This document shows positions 34,469 to 45,649 of a DNA stretch of 60,000 nucleotides, piece after piece. The DNA is from Lineus longissimus (taxonomy: Eukaryota; Nemertea; Pilidiophora; Heteronemertea; Lineidae): NCBI RefSeq assembly GCF_910592395.1, contig NC_088321.1, positions 5,024,001-5,084,000 on the forward strand, in the 5' to 3' direction. The notes below the pieces were generated by a model that saw nothing but the letters and a program-made list of their open reading frames with translations, made no database searches and was not told the origin of the DNA. Within the stretch, counting starts at the first letter, position 1; every line of letters starts with the position of its first letter. Made by a program: the position numbers and the translations under genes.

Positions 34469-34936
34469 TCAGCAGACATTGCACACATACTCTTTGTTCC
34501 TGTTGGCATCGGGTGTCCTACAAAAGAAGAAATAGACAGTGATCAAGCAATTGATATTTAGCAAGTAGTTTTAGGCTGACCTAGAGGAGTTGGGGTCATA
34601 TAAATTTAATACGTCTGAATGATGAGAATCTAATTCCTGATATGTCTTCCTTTAGAGCAGCATTTTTATATCAATTTGAAATAAAATAACTCACCTGCTG
34701 TGTCGTAGTTTATGGGAATCCATGTTTGTCTTGTTGGTAAACGATCTGTCACAGACTGGGCACTTGTGGCGCTGGATGTAGATGTGACCACCAACATAAT
34801 CCTCATTATTTGGGTTTCTTCGCCCTGATCCTCTGTGGCATTTTGTGACATATTCTCGACCTTCTTGCCGTGGTGCTTCGATGAGGTGGTGATGAAGTCC
34901 TTGCCTACTTCCATATGGTTTGCCACATTGATCGCA
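34469..34936 (-). pseudogene. C2H2 zinc-finger gene remnant with intron
   Basis: In a minus frame, 34936-34695 encodes a finger starting CDQCGKPYGSRQGLHHH (its last histidine is not in register). It then encodes a complete finger, KCPVCDRSFTNKTNMDSH.KLRH (C-X2-C-X12-H-X3-H). The frame meets a consensus donor, AG|GTGAGT, at 34695/34694. An acceptor (TTCTTTTGTAG) precedes 34517, giving a 177-bp intron and a matching phase. The next segment opens with YVCNVC, the start of a third finger, but a TGA at 34471-34469 cuts it. Finger-like sequence continues with further lesions to about 34350. Likely a decayed sequence-specific DNA-binding protein gene; partner and target are unknown. Confidence 0.55.
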
Positions 34937-35586
34937 CTATCATAGCTTAGACTGCTATTTAGGAGTTGTGACATACATGTACGTCAACTATACATTTTGT
35001 ATACATCTTTTTAGAAACAAAGATTATAAATTGCATGCTCGAAACAATTGATATTGACCTGTCGTAACAGTATCATTCCACCAATATTCTGAGGGAGGCA
35101 GAACATAACATATTTCTTATACGTAAAACATGTAAACCTGATTAAATTACATGTGTACCCAAGGTGTCATGCAGACGCTACAACTAAACTTATCCCACAG
35201 CGCGGTAAGTTGAAAATTTTTGTCCGGTCCTTATAGCCCATTATTTTATGTTACAATTACGCAGTTTGCACAATTTATTGGGTCTTTACGGGCGTTCAGT
35301 GAACGGTTCCTCAAACGGCGTCTCCTCTAATTCACTCAAGTTCCGTAATTCTTAAGGTAGCAACGCATGTGCGTTCTATGACGCAATTCATTTATTTCTC
35401 TTCTTATTTTCATATTTAACCAGTCAGACGTTCATCTATTTCCATTCCAACAATAAATCGGGTGTCAGCGACGACTACATCGGTTGTTAGTATAATGTTT
35501 CACCGGCCATTGTTTCATCAATACCGATTCCTTCGTGTTGAAATAGGAAGTCCAACTTCTCCTCCAGTCGTTGGCAGGAAGTGAAA

Positions 35587-37131
35587 AGCTCTCTCACGAC
35601 GTGGGTCACATCATCGTTCTCATGGAGGTCAGCCAGATACCCGGCCGGTTCAATGCCAAAAAAAGAGTAACATGAGTTTCTTCAATTGAATTCCTGTCTG
35701 GTTTGTATCGCAAGCCGTTCAAACCCCGTAATCTATCTGTACACCAAAGAGTGGGGAGACCAGATACATCATGTCTCTACTCCAAACCAGTCAGTTCTCT
35801 CAACATCAACAATAGTACTGCATCGCTCCACTTGTACACTTGTTTAAAAGTAAAAAATCACCAAATACAAGAATATCTCCCAAATCACAAGGGCACGCAT
35901 TTCATGTTTTTACCAGTTATCGATAGATATTTTGGTCATAGAACAATGCTTTTTGGGAACAAGGAAACGGGGGTATGAAAATAAAAATTGAAAGATGATT
36001 TTTTTCCTACGTTTTTAAAAATCACCCGATTTCAATATTTTATGTTGATTCATATTCTTTGATATTTATTAGGCAACTGAACCCAATTTTTTTATCTGAA
36101 ATACACAATTTAAGCCAGTTTCCATTGTATTTTCTGTATATAATTTTGTGTCTGAATATCTCTGAATTCTTCAGCCCATAAAACTGAGGTGCAGAAATTT
36201 AGGAAGAAAATGCAAAAAATTAAATAAAAATTTAATGTTAATATTTCTTGATTTTTGTTATGGAATGAGATCAACAATGTTTTGAAATCGGATGATTTTT
36301 TTATTAGAAAAATTTCACATTTTTGAATTATATAAATTTTTTTTATCTTCAAAAGATTATCTAACAGACATTGTTCTAAGACAACATATTTATCGATAAA
36401 AGGTAGAAACATGAAATGCGTAGCTCTTTCGGTTAAGGCCACATTCTTGTGTATTTGGTGTCTTTTTTGACACTTTTAAACGCTAATATGTTTTGCATGT
36501 GGAGGTGCCAAGCCCGCGGGGGCAGATGTGGGCCTCACGATAGGTTCGGCTGAGCGTATTAACTGTTTGTCTTGCCGTTCCCGCGAGCGCATAAGACACA
36601 ACATCATGTAGTCGCTTATATATGAAAAGACCTCAGTTGTGTCCCAGGCGGGGGCAGGTCGGAAGAGGTCGGGAAAAAAACAACAGAAGACCAGTCCTGG
36701 CCCCGACGTTATCATGCACACACTCACCATATGCTCACCTACACCATATGAAAGTACATTGGCTGTAATATAGGCCTGAACAAATAGATATTCTCAGTGC
36801 GAATGTTCTTGGCGATAAATGAATTTGTGCAATAGTAATTCCCATTGCATAATCTGAAGGATTGCTTGAGAGATGTACGTCACAATATGATAAGCAGATC
36901 AGACAAATGTGAACGCCCAATATTCAAAATTGCCTTTTTAAAAATAGTAGTTGTCAAACTCCTAGTAAGCCCCTGCAACCATTTTAGGCAAAGGATACAT
37001 GTACAACTTACAATGGAGGAGGTCGACCTAAAATACGCCAGACTGACCGCGGTTCTAAAATCTAACGGAATGCGGCAGGACAACTCTATGCTCCACTAGA
37101 AAAGCTAAACAACTCCAGAGTATTTGTGTTA
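35587..37131 (+). repeat. Long direct repeat, left copy (~1.55 kb)
   Basis: It aligns with 49085-50688 through its whole length, with small indels. It starts near GCTCTCTCACGACGTGGGTC, includes the palindromic element at 35842-36481 and a GTCGACCTAAAATACGC block, and ends GAGTATTTGTGTTATGCT. The sequence on either side is unrelated in the two copies. It could be a segmental duplication, an interspersed repeat or terminal repeats; no primer site or target duplication was seen. Confidence 0.75.
35842..36481. mobile_element. ~640-bp TIR element inside the left direct repeat
   Basis: The left end TTTAAAAGTAAAAAATCACC and the right end are inverted copies that continue for ~100 bp (CACCAAATACA...AGAAT, CATTTCATGTTTTTACC, ATCGATA). 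The interior is AT-rich and non-coding. A shorter-TIR relative lies at 49342-50015. Confidence 0.6.
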
Positions 37132-37278
37132 TGCTGGTTGCGGAACAAAGATGGCGGACGGCGTTACTCGGACTGAAAATCTGCTCCGATTTTAATTCCC
37201 ATTTTCCGGATTTAGCCGATAGTAAGTGTCTCAAACTTGACGAAAATAACAGTGAACTTGTTGTCTTTCGACTACAAT
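37132..37278 (+). other. 5' UTR of the L1/Tx1-like LINE
   Basis: It starts GGTTGCGGAACAAAGATGGCGG directly after the direct repeat and leads to the ORF1 ATG at 37279. AAGATGGCGG is a common LINE 5' UTR word. Confidence 0.45.
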
Positions 37279-38274
37279 ATGCCAGGCCAAAATTCTGCAC
37301 AGCCGGATAAGAAAAAAGCCCGTGCGAATTCTGCCGGTAACGTTTTGCCATTGGGCCAAATCCGTAGCAGTACCCCAGCACATACATCATGTACAAGTAC
37401 AGTGCATTCGACACCGAATGCCATGCCGCGCCCAGTAGGCCCTGCCGCAATGCCCGGACAACAAGCTGCTCAACCACCCGTGACGTACATGACCACGACG
37501 GTGCCCAATCAATGGTTGGCGGATATTCAGGCAAAATTAAGCGATATACAATCGAAGTTCAGCAAACTTGATTCAATCGAACAAAAAACGCGGGACCATT
37601 CCCTTGATGTCGGACGGCTGAACAAAACCCTTGTAGAATATGAAAAAACAACGAAGTTTGTGAGTGAAAGCTTTGATAGTGTAAAGGACAGCCTGAAAGA
37701 GACCAACCATGAAATCAGACAACGAGGCACTAAAGAGCGAAATCACAGACTTGCAGTGTAGGTCTATGATGACAACCTGTTATTCAAAAACATTGAGGAA
37801 ACTGGTGGCGAAAACACCGAGGAAGTGATACAGAATTTCATTCGTAAGGAAATGCGTGTAAGTGATGAGGTAAACATCGAGGTGGCGCACAGGTACGGAA
37901 GGGGGTGGCGGGGCGGACCCCGGCCCATTGTGGTGAAGTTCTGCTCTCGAAAGGACAAGTCCAAAGTAAAGAGCAATACCAGAAACCTGAAGGACACGAG
38001 GTACCAAGTTCACGAACAATTCCCTAAAATCGTAAATGACAGGCGGAAAATACTTTTCCCATACTTGAAAAAGGCTAAAGCGGATGGGAGGCGGGCGTCC
38101 CTTAATAGAGACGTGTTGTATGTCGACGGCAGGAAATTCTCGTTTGATAACGTACAAAACTGTGGCGTTAAGATAGCGAAGACGGATGAACCAGCCCATG
38201 GTATTCAGGCAACGGGTGTTGGCCTGCGTGATGCTCCAAACCGACAAGGAGTAGAAATGGAGGCGAACAAATAG
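37279..38274 (+). pseudogene. L1/Tx1-like LINE ORF1 protein
   Basis: From ATG 37279: a low-complexity Pro/Gln/Ala N-terminus, a coiled coil (about 37500-37740, heptad-rich WLADIQAKLSDIQSKF and following), then the RRM-like and C-terminal domains. The domain motifs are DNLLFKNIEETG, AHRYGRG, RPIVVKFCS and KILFPYLKKAKADGRRASL (37775-38115). This is the trimeric RNA-binding chaperone of L1-type elements. Frame changes at about 37725 and 37775 break it, so it is not functional. The domain order matches L1 ORF1p rather than CR1/L2. Confidence 0.7.
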
Positions 38275-38284
38275 GATGCCGAGG

Positions 38285-39720
38285 GTGGACAGTGTGTTAA
38301 AATATTGAGTATAAATGTGTGCGGACTGAAAAATCGGTTGCAACATGACGATTTCGTTGAATATATCAAAAACGTTGACGTTTTAGCATTCCAGGAAATA
38401 AAGAGAGATGAGGTTGATACGGAGACATTGAGGGACATTTTTCCAGGTATTGATTTTGATTGCTTCCCTAACCACAGGAAAACACTTTCCACTTACAGGT
38501 CTGGTGGTACAGCAGTATGTTTTAGAAGTTATTTGCGTCAATAAATTACACCACTTAAACATGATGATTCGAACCCCCAGTGGTTTCATGTAAAGAATGG
38601 CGTTATTCTTGAAACGGACTGTATTCTTGCCACTGTTTATATTCCCCCGGAGACCTCAAGGTATTCGAATATTGAAATATTTGATAGCATTGAACAAGAG
38701 CTTTTAGCTAAGGCAACATTTCTTTCTCCTTATATCTTTTTGGGTGATTTTAATGCTTATACTTTAAATGTATCCGAGTTTGACATACTTGAAAATGATG
38801 CCAATGAAACCGACATATACGGAGAGTTACGAAACGGTATGGAAGGTATCCCACCACGGGCGTCCATGGATCAACATAATTTGAATAACTATGGTAGAAG
38901 GCTTTTGCAGTTGTGTAAAAATTCTAATCTTGTTATCTTGAACGGCCGTTACGGACACGATATAGGTGTGGGCGCTTTGACCTGTAAACTTGGCTCGGTG
39001 GTAGATTGTGTATTAACTTCGGTGCCCCTAAGGCACCTTCTCCATAGAGCTATACCCTACACTACACTATACGCGAACAATGGCTTCACAAAGGGTGCAT
39101 GACCATGAAACTATTGTTCGCGTATAGTATAGTATAGGGTATAGCTCTATGGAATAGGTGCCTTAGGCACCTATTCCATAGAGGTATACGGTATACTACA
39201 CTATACGCGAACAATGGCTTCACAAAGGGTGCATGACCATGAAACTATTGTTCGCGTATAGTATAGTATAGGGTATAGCTCTATGGAATAGGTGCCTTAG
39301 GCACCTATTCCATAGAGGTATACGGTATACTACACTATACGCGAACAATGGCTTCACAAAGGGTGCATGACCATGAAACTATTGTTCGCGTATAGTGTAG
39401 TATAGGGTATAGCTCTATGGAATAGGTGCCTGAGGCACCTTCCCCATAGAGGTATACGGTATACTACACTATACGCGAACAATGGCTTAACAAAGGGTGC
39501 ATGACCATGAAACTATTGTTCGCGTATATATAGTATAGGGTATAGCTCTATGGAATAGGTGCCTTATACAATCGATAGTAGACTTTTCAATCGAACCATT
39601 TGATCCACTTTTCTCTGACGTGCATTCACCCGTTTCTGTACATTTTCATGGTCACGTGAATCAAAACAACCTTTTGTATAATCAGGAAAATGTAAATATT
39701 GATAAAGAGGGCGCAGCCGA
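38285..39720 (+). pseudogene. L1/Tx1-like LINE ORF2, endonuclease part only
   Basis: It opens with ILSINVCGLKNRL and FQEIK (metal-binding Glu), then GGTAVCF, ATVYIPPE, FLGDFNAY (catalytic Asp-Asn) and GRRLLQLCKNSNLVILNGR, with SDVHSP after the inserted array (about 39615). These are the successive motifs of an AP-type endonuclease that makes the target nick. An in-frame TAA at 38542-38544 is one lesion. The tandem MITE array at 39032-39563 interrupts the domain, and the coding frame resumes after it. After about 39720 homology ends and no reverse transcriptase follows, so the 3' part is missing. Confidence 0.75.
39032..39563 (+). mobile_element. Tandem array of four 131-bp palindromic MITE units
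   Basis: The units are 39032-39162, 39166-39296, 39300-39430 and 39434-39563. Each begins GGCACC, ends GGTGCC and is an imperfect hairpin: arms of ~55 bp containing CTATACGCGAACAATGG and its complement, around a CAAAGGGTGCATGACC loop. Units are separated by three bases (TTA, TTA, TGA). TAA precedes the array and TTA follows it. Three-base TWA spacers fit PIF/Harbinger-type target duplications. Units differ by only a few bases. Confidence 0.85.
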
Positions 39721-40624
39721 CCCAAGAGCGTAGAGATGCTTGATAGATTTAAATCATTCTACATGCATTATAACCTCGTCGGATGAGACATACGCCTATT
39801 CGCCACGCAGATAACATCTTCAGTATACTGTGTTTTCATCACGATGCTATTGCTTTCAGTATATATAAATATATAATCATTCTAACAGGTGTTTTAATTT
39901 CAAAAGAATTTTCCAGCCGGCAACGTTCTTAGATGGACAAAAATGAAAATCTCTCTGCGAATGCTAGATTGCTATATGTTGTAATAACATTCCATGCGGA
40001 ACTCAGTTGATGTGCTTGAGCTTAGTAAAGCTGACATCGTTTCTCCTTGACCATTCGGCGAAATTTATCTTCCCGTTAAAGGTCAATATGTTTATAAAGT
40101 CACGAGACGACTAAACCCAACGATACTCTTCGCGCTAGACATCCGTCTCCAGTTTTGCTATGGCTGCCTGGCGAAAAGCATAGAGTATGCCCGAAGTGAT
40201 TATCACTGTCTTAAATTAACGAGCAAGAGAAATTATGAGCATTATATCCGCACACTTATGATTCACGAATTCAGGTCCCACTCGGAATCTGTATTTTCAC
40301 TTACCTACAGACTCTAATTTACTCTCAAACGATGATAAATGCACACTACATGAGCTGAAAAAAGCGCGTCGCCTGACTAGGATGATCTGGCCACGTGTCT
40401 ACAGGCAATCAGACTATGAGAGAATAATATTACAGAAAATAAGAAAGTCACCACAGGACCACTTAGCTGAGATTATGTCTCGTCTCGCCACTGTACGCGC
40501 GCACCCAGGTTCTCTTTAAAAGCCACTGTGATCTGAAAGACAGACTTGGACTGTATCTTTGCGCCTATAAAAATCGGCGCAATAATCGGGATGAAATTTA
40601 TGTAACTTTTTCTAATTTTGTTTC

Positions 40625-40646
40625 AGCTCTTAGATAGTAGAAAAAC
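40625..40646 (+). repeat. Conserved 22-nt core shared with 14511-14533
   Basis: Identical bases to the earlier copy, preceded by TTTC rather than TTTT. It marks a dispersed repeat. Confidence 0.6.
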
Positions 40647-41432
40647 ACGTTATACGCGCAATTCCTGGCACGAAAGACTTTTCCCGCTACACGTGCGTGT
40701 ACGCCGACGTTGTACCATAGCTACATGAAAAAACACGACTAAATTACCAGAAGAAACACAAACCCTGAAGCTGTTTTACACAAATACACAAACACACTTT
40801 ATTTACATAAGCAACTTAGGTAATGGTCTATATGGTGGCAATGTAGAGCTCTCTGCTATGAATGACACTTGCACAAACACATCAGTCAGTCAATCTGGTT
40901 GAGAAACACATATCCAAAGAAGCTCCAACTCGTAGAAACACAGTTATGTACTCGTAGAACGTAGAAACACAGTCATGTACATGTCGATGACGTCACAGAA
41001 AAAGTGCAAGCCCGGTACCGGAAGTGAGTGACAAAAGACAAGTCACGATTGCGCAAACAGGAAGTACAGATATCCGACGTATATCCACGTAAAACGTTGC
41101 GTATAAAGGTTACATGTAAAGGTGCTCCTTTCGGCCGCCACAGACATTTGTTACGAACGATGTAAGCAGTGCTACGAAATGTAGCCAAAATGTATGGTCT
41201 ATGCACACACGTGCTTGGCTCTATGCATAGTTACGAATTAAAGAATTGTCAAAGCTCGAGACACACAGTAAATCTTTCTTTCCATCAGTCGTGGAAAGAA
41301 TGTAATAGAAATACTCAAAGTTCGGATCCTTGAACACGAATAAAAACACAGGAGCAAACGTCCTCCCGGTCTTCTCACACCACAGCTGTGTATACGAATG
41401 GGGCGAGTATAAGAAAACTGATAGAAAATGAA

Positions 41433-41466
41433 CCTATGCACTTACGTAAGAAGGTAAGTGCATAGG
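41433..41466 (+). repeat. Perfect 13-bp-stem hairpin
   Basis: CCTATGCACTTAC, an 8-base loop, then the exact inverse. No T-run follows, and in an animal genome a bacterial-type terminator is not meant. Confidence 0.8.
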
Positions 41467-42713
41467 CCTAAAATAAACTGTGTTTGTAAACAAGTCTCTT
41501 GATGGCGTCCACCACAAGCCAGCACCATACATGTTGTAACAAAATAATTAACTCAGGTCCTATTTGACCAACAACTGAACAGACGTCACCCTGCTATTTA
41601 TAAGACAATATTCTCCAAGCGTCGTCAATGGCAAATCATCTTCGCCAAGTTGCACTCGATTTACTGACTATGCGAACCGGGAGAGTGAGTAATCAAGCTG
41701 ACGTCGCGGGAAAAAATCGTTATCACTATGAGCCTTAAATCCCGACCTTGTGTCAGTAATTCATAATTCGTCATGTGACATGTCATTTGAAAAGAAATAT
41801 ATTCCTCTGTAGGGTTGGTCTGCATCTTTGAGCCTATCTAAATCGGCACGATCGAGCGAAATTTATAAAGCAGAAACGCAGACTTTTCTTAGACTTCAAT
41901 TGGCTGCTAATTCATTCGAAATTTGACAAAGTTAAAAATGGGTATTTAACCCGACTCTTTCCCGATTTCAACATCAAAATTTCGCGCAAAGCACATAATA
42001 TCACCATTTATCACGGCGAAACATGTGTATTATTGTTCATTGACTGGGTACCATATTTCCATCAACTATCATTTGACATACTCAAACCAGCGTTACGCTG
42101 GCACCAAGGTAGTCTGAATCTGAGACCACCGCGATCAATCAAGTTTCGCCTACGGCCCATCATTGAACAAATACAAGTAACTTTGTTGGTGGCTTCAACT
42201 TATTCATTAGAATCGTTTTTGCAAAGTCATCCATACATACTGGCTTTAGCATTAAAAATGTTAGTAGAAGACGGATTTGACTCTGGTAGATGTACCAAGC
42301 CATAAATTAAATTAAGCTCGTCAAGAGTTGACTAAATTTACGGTAACCCTGGCCTACGATTTATCGACAGAGTCATCGGGCGAAGGATAACTCTTCGAAC
42401 GTGTCACCCGACTAATGGCGCAAAGTTAATTGCTGTTGCACCGAATTTGACTGCGCTGGCTGTGGCTCAGCAGAAACTAGTTTAATTCTGCCAATTTCTC
42501 GACACGAACAAAGCTAAATTAACAACAATATATAATACTCGATTAAAACTCCAGCCGGGATTTAAAGATTTTTCAAAGTTATTTCTGTTACTGACATATT
42601 ATCCGGGTTTTTGATTTGACGTACTTTACAACGTCACAGAGCCTGGTCAAATAGTGTAAATTGACCGTATTTATTACATTTGCAATATTATTTACGATAA
42701 AGGAGGTCGAAGA

Positions 42714-44018
42714 ATGGATTCCATAGGCAATGACCTATCATTTGACAAAAAAATGTCTGTACAATTTATGCGATAAGATGACAGCGGCAAATGCATTTCA
42801 AGATGACGTAGATTACCACTTGTTATACGAAAGGATTGAGAGCCTAAGATCCTGGTCCGACTTTGTCTCCTATCTCTTTCATGAACTAAAACAGACGCAG
42901 TGCATATTTTGCAGTACTTTGGAGGGCGGTTTAATCTAGCCCGATGTTGAATCTTATAGAGGATGCGAGATCGAGTTTTTTGTGAACGTGAGTAATGGTA
43001 CGGAAGAGGAATGCACTGTACAGATTATAAAATGTTTAGGGATGCTCCCCTGTTTTGAAACACCACACATGTTTGGCGCTTTGGATCGCTTTCAATTTGA
43101 AAACAAATTTGTCAAACAAATGATTTGTGTTAGCGTTGGTAATTATTATAAACATGTTCGACAGGTTCTGTCGGCTAACAACAGGATGCTAGACGATTGA
43201 GCTTTTGTTAAAAAATGGCTAAGCCTAGTTAATGAACATCTATTTCGCCTGGTGTTAACTGACGAAAAAGAGGGCTTTTGTTTCGATGCAACGACTAATT
43301 TTTGCTGGCCGGCCGTCAAAAGTGCTGATTTGTACATATGCTGCATTGACCTATACCACCGTTGTCCGTCGCTTCTGCAGAAATTTCCAAAAGCACCTAT
43401 GTTACAGGCAAGCCCTAATCCTGTAATTGATACGAACCCTTTCAACTTTAATACAGGGGATGCGGCCTTTGATCTCAGTCTTGACAGCTTCTTAATGGAG
43501 CCCGCATTCAATCAACATCAAGTCGACACATCTGATGCGCCTATTCTCAACGGCGGCAGTACATCAGTATTGGCGTTCTCAACGGTGGTGCCTGACAGGT
43601 GTTCCGACTTCACAAAACCTACTTTCATTCTGTACAACCCCCCCCCCCCCCGTCAGAGCATCAATTCCGCGAAAACAATTTAACGACAAAATCGGACAAG
43701 ATTAAAACTACAAAGCGCCTCCCGTCAGAGCATCAATTGCGCGAAAACAATAACTTAGAGGCAAAATCAGGCACTCTAAAACTAAGAGAAAAGCCGCATC
43801 CTCAACAAAAACAACACGAGACAAAAAAAACCCCACGAAGGCAAACTCCTAAAGCTCCGAGCGTTCCTGTCTTGGACATGCCATTAGAATTTTTTTTCGA
43901 ACCTACCAATGTGTCGACGATCCGTGCAGTCACTGCTGCACCTCTATTATCAATAGGCATCTCAACAGATGACGATAGCTTTTCTGATAATGACGATGAG
44001 ACTGCCAAGGAAAAGCAA
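42714..44018 (+). pseudogene. Unknown decayed gene, possibly from a DNA virus-like element
   Basis: An ATG at 42714 after AAGGAGGTCGAAG opens a protein-like frame (MDSIGNDLSFDKKMS) that shifts near 42770 into a long frame running to 43683. That frame is broken only by TAG 42937-42939 and TGA 43198-43200. It includes ICCIDLYHRCPSLLQKFP and acidic/hydrophobic patches. A poly-C run (about 43639-43652) shifts reading into a Lys/Pro/Arg-rich then Asp-rich tail that is cut off at 44018 by the Harbinger element. Inside the tail a ~73-bp segment is tandemly duplicated. I recognise no family. Few lesions over ~420 codons mean a real protein until fairly recently. Proximity to the polymerase relic suggests the same origin. 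Confidence 0.45.
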
Positions 44019-45586
44019 CCAGGGACCTGTTTCATAAAACTTTTTAACAGACTTCCTTCAAGGTACCATAAAGGAAGGATATAACGTCTATTTAAAGCTG
44101 CGTATTAAAAGCGTTTCATAACTCGTTTTTACTCTGCCATTACATTAAATTTAACACGCCTGACATCAATAAATGATTGTATGGTGTACCTCATTGGTGA
44201 AAAAAAACAAACTCGAACGCAGAGTGATTTATTGTGTTGAGATTCGTAATACATGATCGGTCCGCGGCAAAATGTGTCAATTTCAGTGTCTTTGGTTCCT
44301 ATACACTATATGAATGCCCTCTCGACATACGAAACTTCCTTTCCATGCATTAACTCTTTGTTTCGAGGAGGAAAGTCATCATCCCCTGCGTCATCATTAG
44401 AGGTCTCGTCATCATCGTCATCGTCATCTGAATCCTCCACTAAGGGCAATCTATCCCGGACAGCAATGTTGTGGAGCAGGCAGCAGGACTTAATAATAAT
44501 GCTTGCCTTTTGTGGTGTGTATTGAATCTCCTTGCGGAGGCATCTGAACCGTTGCTTTAGGAGACCGTTGCAACGTTCTATGATGCATCTGGCTCTTATT
44601 TGCATCCGCTGGAATGCCCTTTCCTGTCTGGTTTGGGCATTGGCAAGAGATGTCAAAAGCCACCTCTTGCAAGGATACCCCGAGTCTCCCAACATCCAAC
44701 CATTCGGTGGATTGTTTTCAAATGCCTGGCCAAGGGCTGAACTGTGGAGAATGAAGGCGTCATGAGACCCTCCTGGAAAACGTGCCACACAGTTATTTAT
44801 GATCATATCCCAATCACAAACTAGCATGACATTAATGCTGTGGTATCCTTTCCGATTGATATACACGTTTTCGTTGATGTGAGGCTTGCGTATACGACAA
44901 TGGGTCCCATCGATCGATCCAATTACTCTTGGAAAACCCGTGTTATCACAAAATTTGGTTGTGACCTTCTGGAAGTCCCTCTCGAAGTGAACGTGTTGGT
45001 CAATGCGTGCTGCAAACGCGGATGACACAGCGCCAATACACCTCGATGTTGTCGCAATGCTCAAATGGTGAATATCACCGATACTAGATTGTTCATGCCC
45101 GGTTGCGAAATATCGCAATGCTATACACACTTGCAATGATACTGGGAGGGCGTCATTTCTCTGAGTAGGATGCTCCAACTCCACCGACAGCTGACGACAA
45201 AATCGAAACATATGTTCTTCGGGAAACGATTTCTCTTGATGAATAAATCATCTCTCACGGAATCCAGCGGATTGAATCGATCCCTGAATACCCGTTCTCG
45301 TCGAAGATTTCGCCTATTCCGTTCCTGAATCAAGTGCAACATGATTCCACGTCTACCCTGGACGAAGTCCTCGCGACTAAAGGAACTCTAGACCACCTTC
45401 AGGTTTAAAGAAACCGAATGAAATAAAGACAGAATAAAACCACTACCTGAAACACTCCTTATGGTAACATTAACCTAGATATTTTAAAGGCACGTTTATG
45501 AAACGCGTTCTTCCTCTAAGGAGTGACTTTATCCTAGCATTAGGGCTAAAGGCACATTATTAGGCTTTATGAAACAGGTCCCTGGT
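44019..45586 (-). mobile_element. PIF/Harbinger DNA transposon
   Basis: Terminal inverted repeats ACCAGGGACCTGTTTCATAA (left, 44018-44037, and its inverse ending at about 45586) surround a transposase on the minus strand. GTTTCATAA words recur subterminally (44115, 45497). No convincing TWA duplication was found at either end. Length about 1.57 kb; the Myb-like second gene typical of full Harbingers was not seen. Confidence 0.7.
44306..45342 (-). pseudogene. Harbinger transposase (HARBI1-like) with one frameshift
   Basis: The main frame (45211-44306, 301 codons) has the DDE_Tnp_4 triad: D101 in GSIDGTHCRI, D176 in GDSGYPCK and E212 in IIERCNGLLKQRF. An acidic Asp-run tail starts near residue 262. 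The family N-terminal region (RDRFNPLD, RFP motif) lies in the overlapping frame at 45342-45215, so one indel near 45215-45225 separates the two. HARBI1-like proteins are about 350 residues, as expected for the combined length. It excises and inserts the element; with the frameshift it is probably inactive. Domestication is unlikely because TIRs flank it closely. Confidence 0.8.
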
Positions 45587-45649
45587 CTTAGGTTTCTGTT
45601 GAAAGTTAATCAGAGGCTCCATCATTAAGTAGCATTATAGAAAATGTGA

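Larger units (their letters stand above)
39721..42713. other. Largely unannotated stretch
   Basis: It contains the 22-nt core at 40625-40646, a hairpin at 41433-41466, and a diverged pair of ~50-bp segments (near 40550 and 41825) sharing TCTTTG.GCCTAT.TAAATCGGC-like sequence. No coding frame with motifs was found. Confidence 0.4.

Noticed and set aside
44306-45211. Domesticated HARBI1 host gene
   Set aside because: Terminal inverted repeats lie close on both sides and the frame is broken, which fits a mobile element rather than the host gene.
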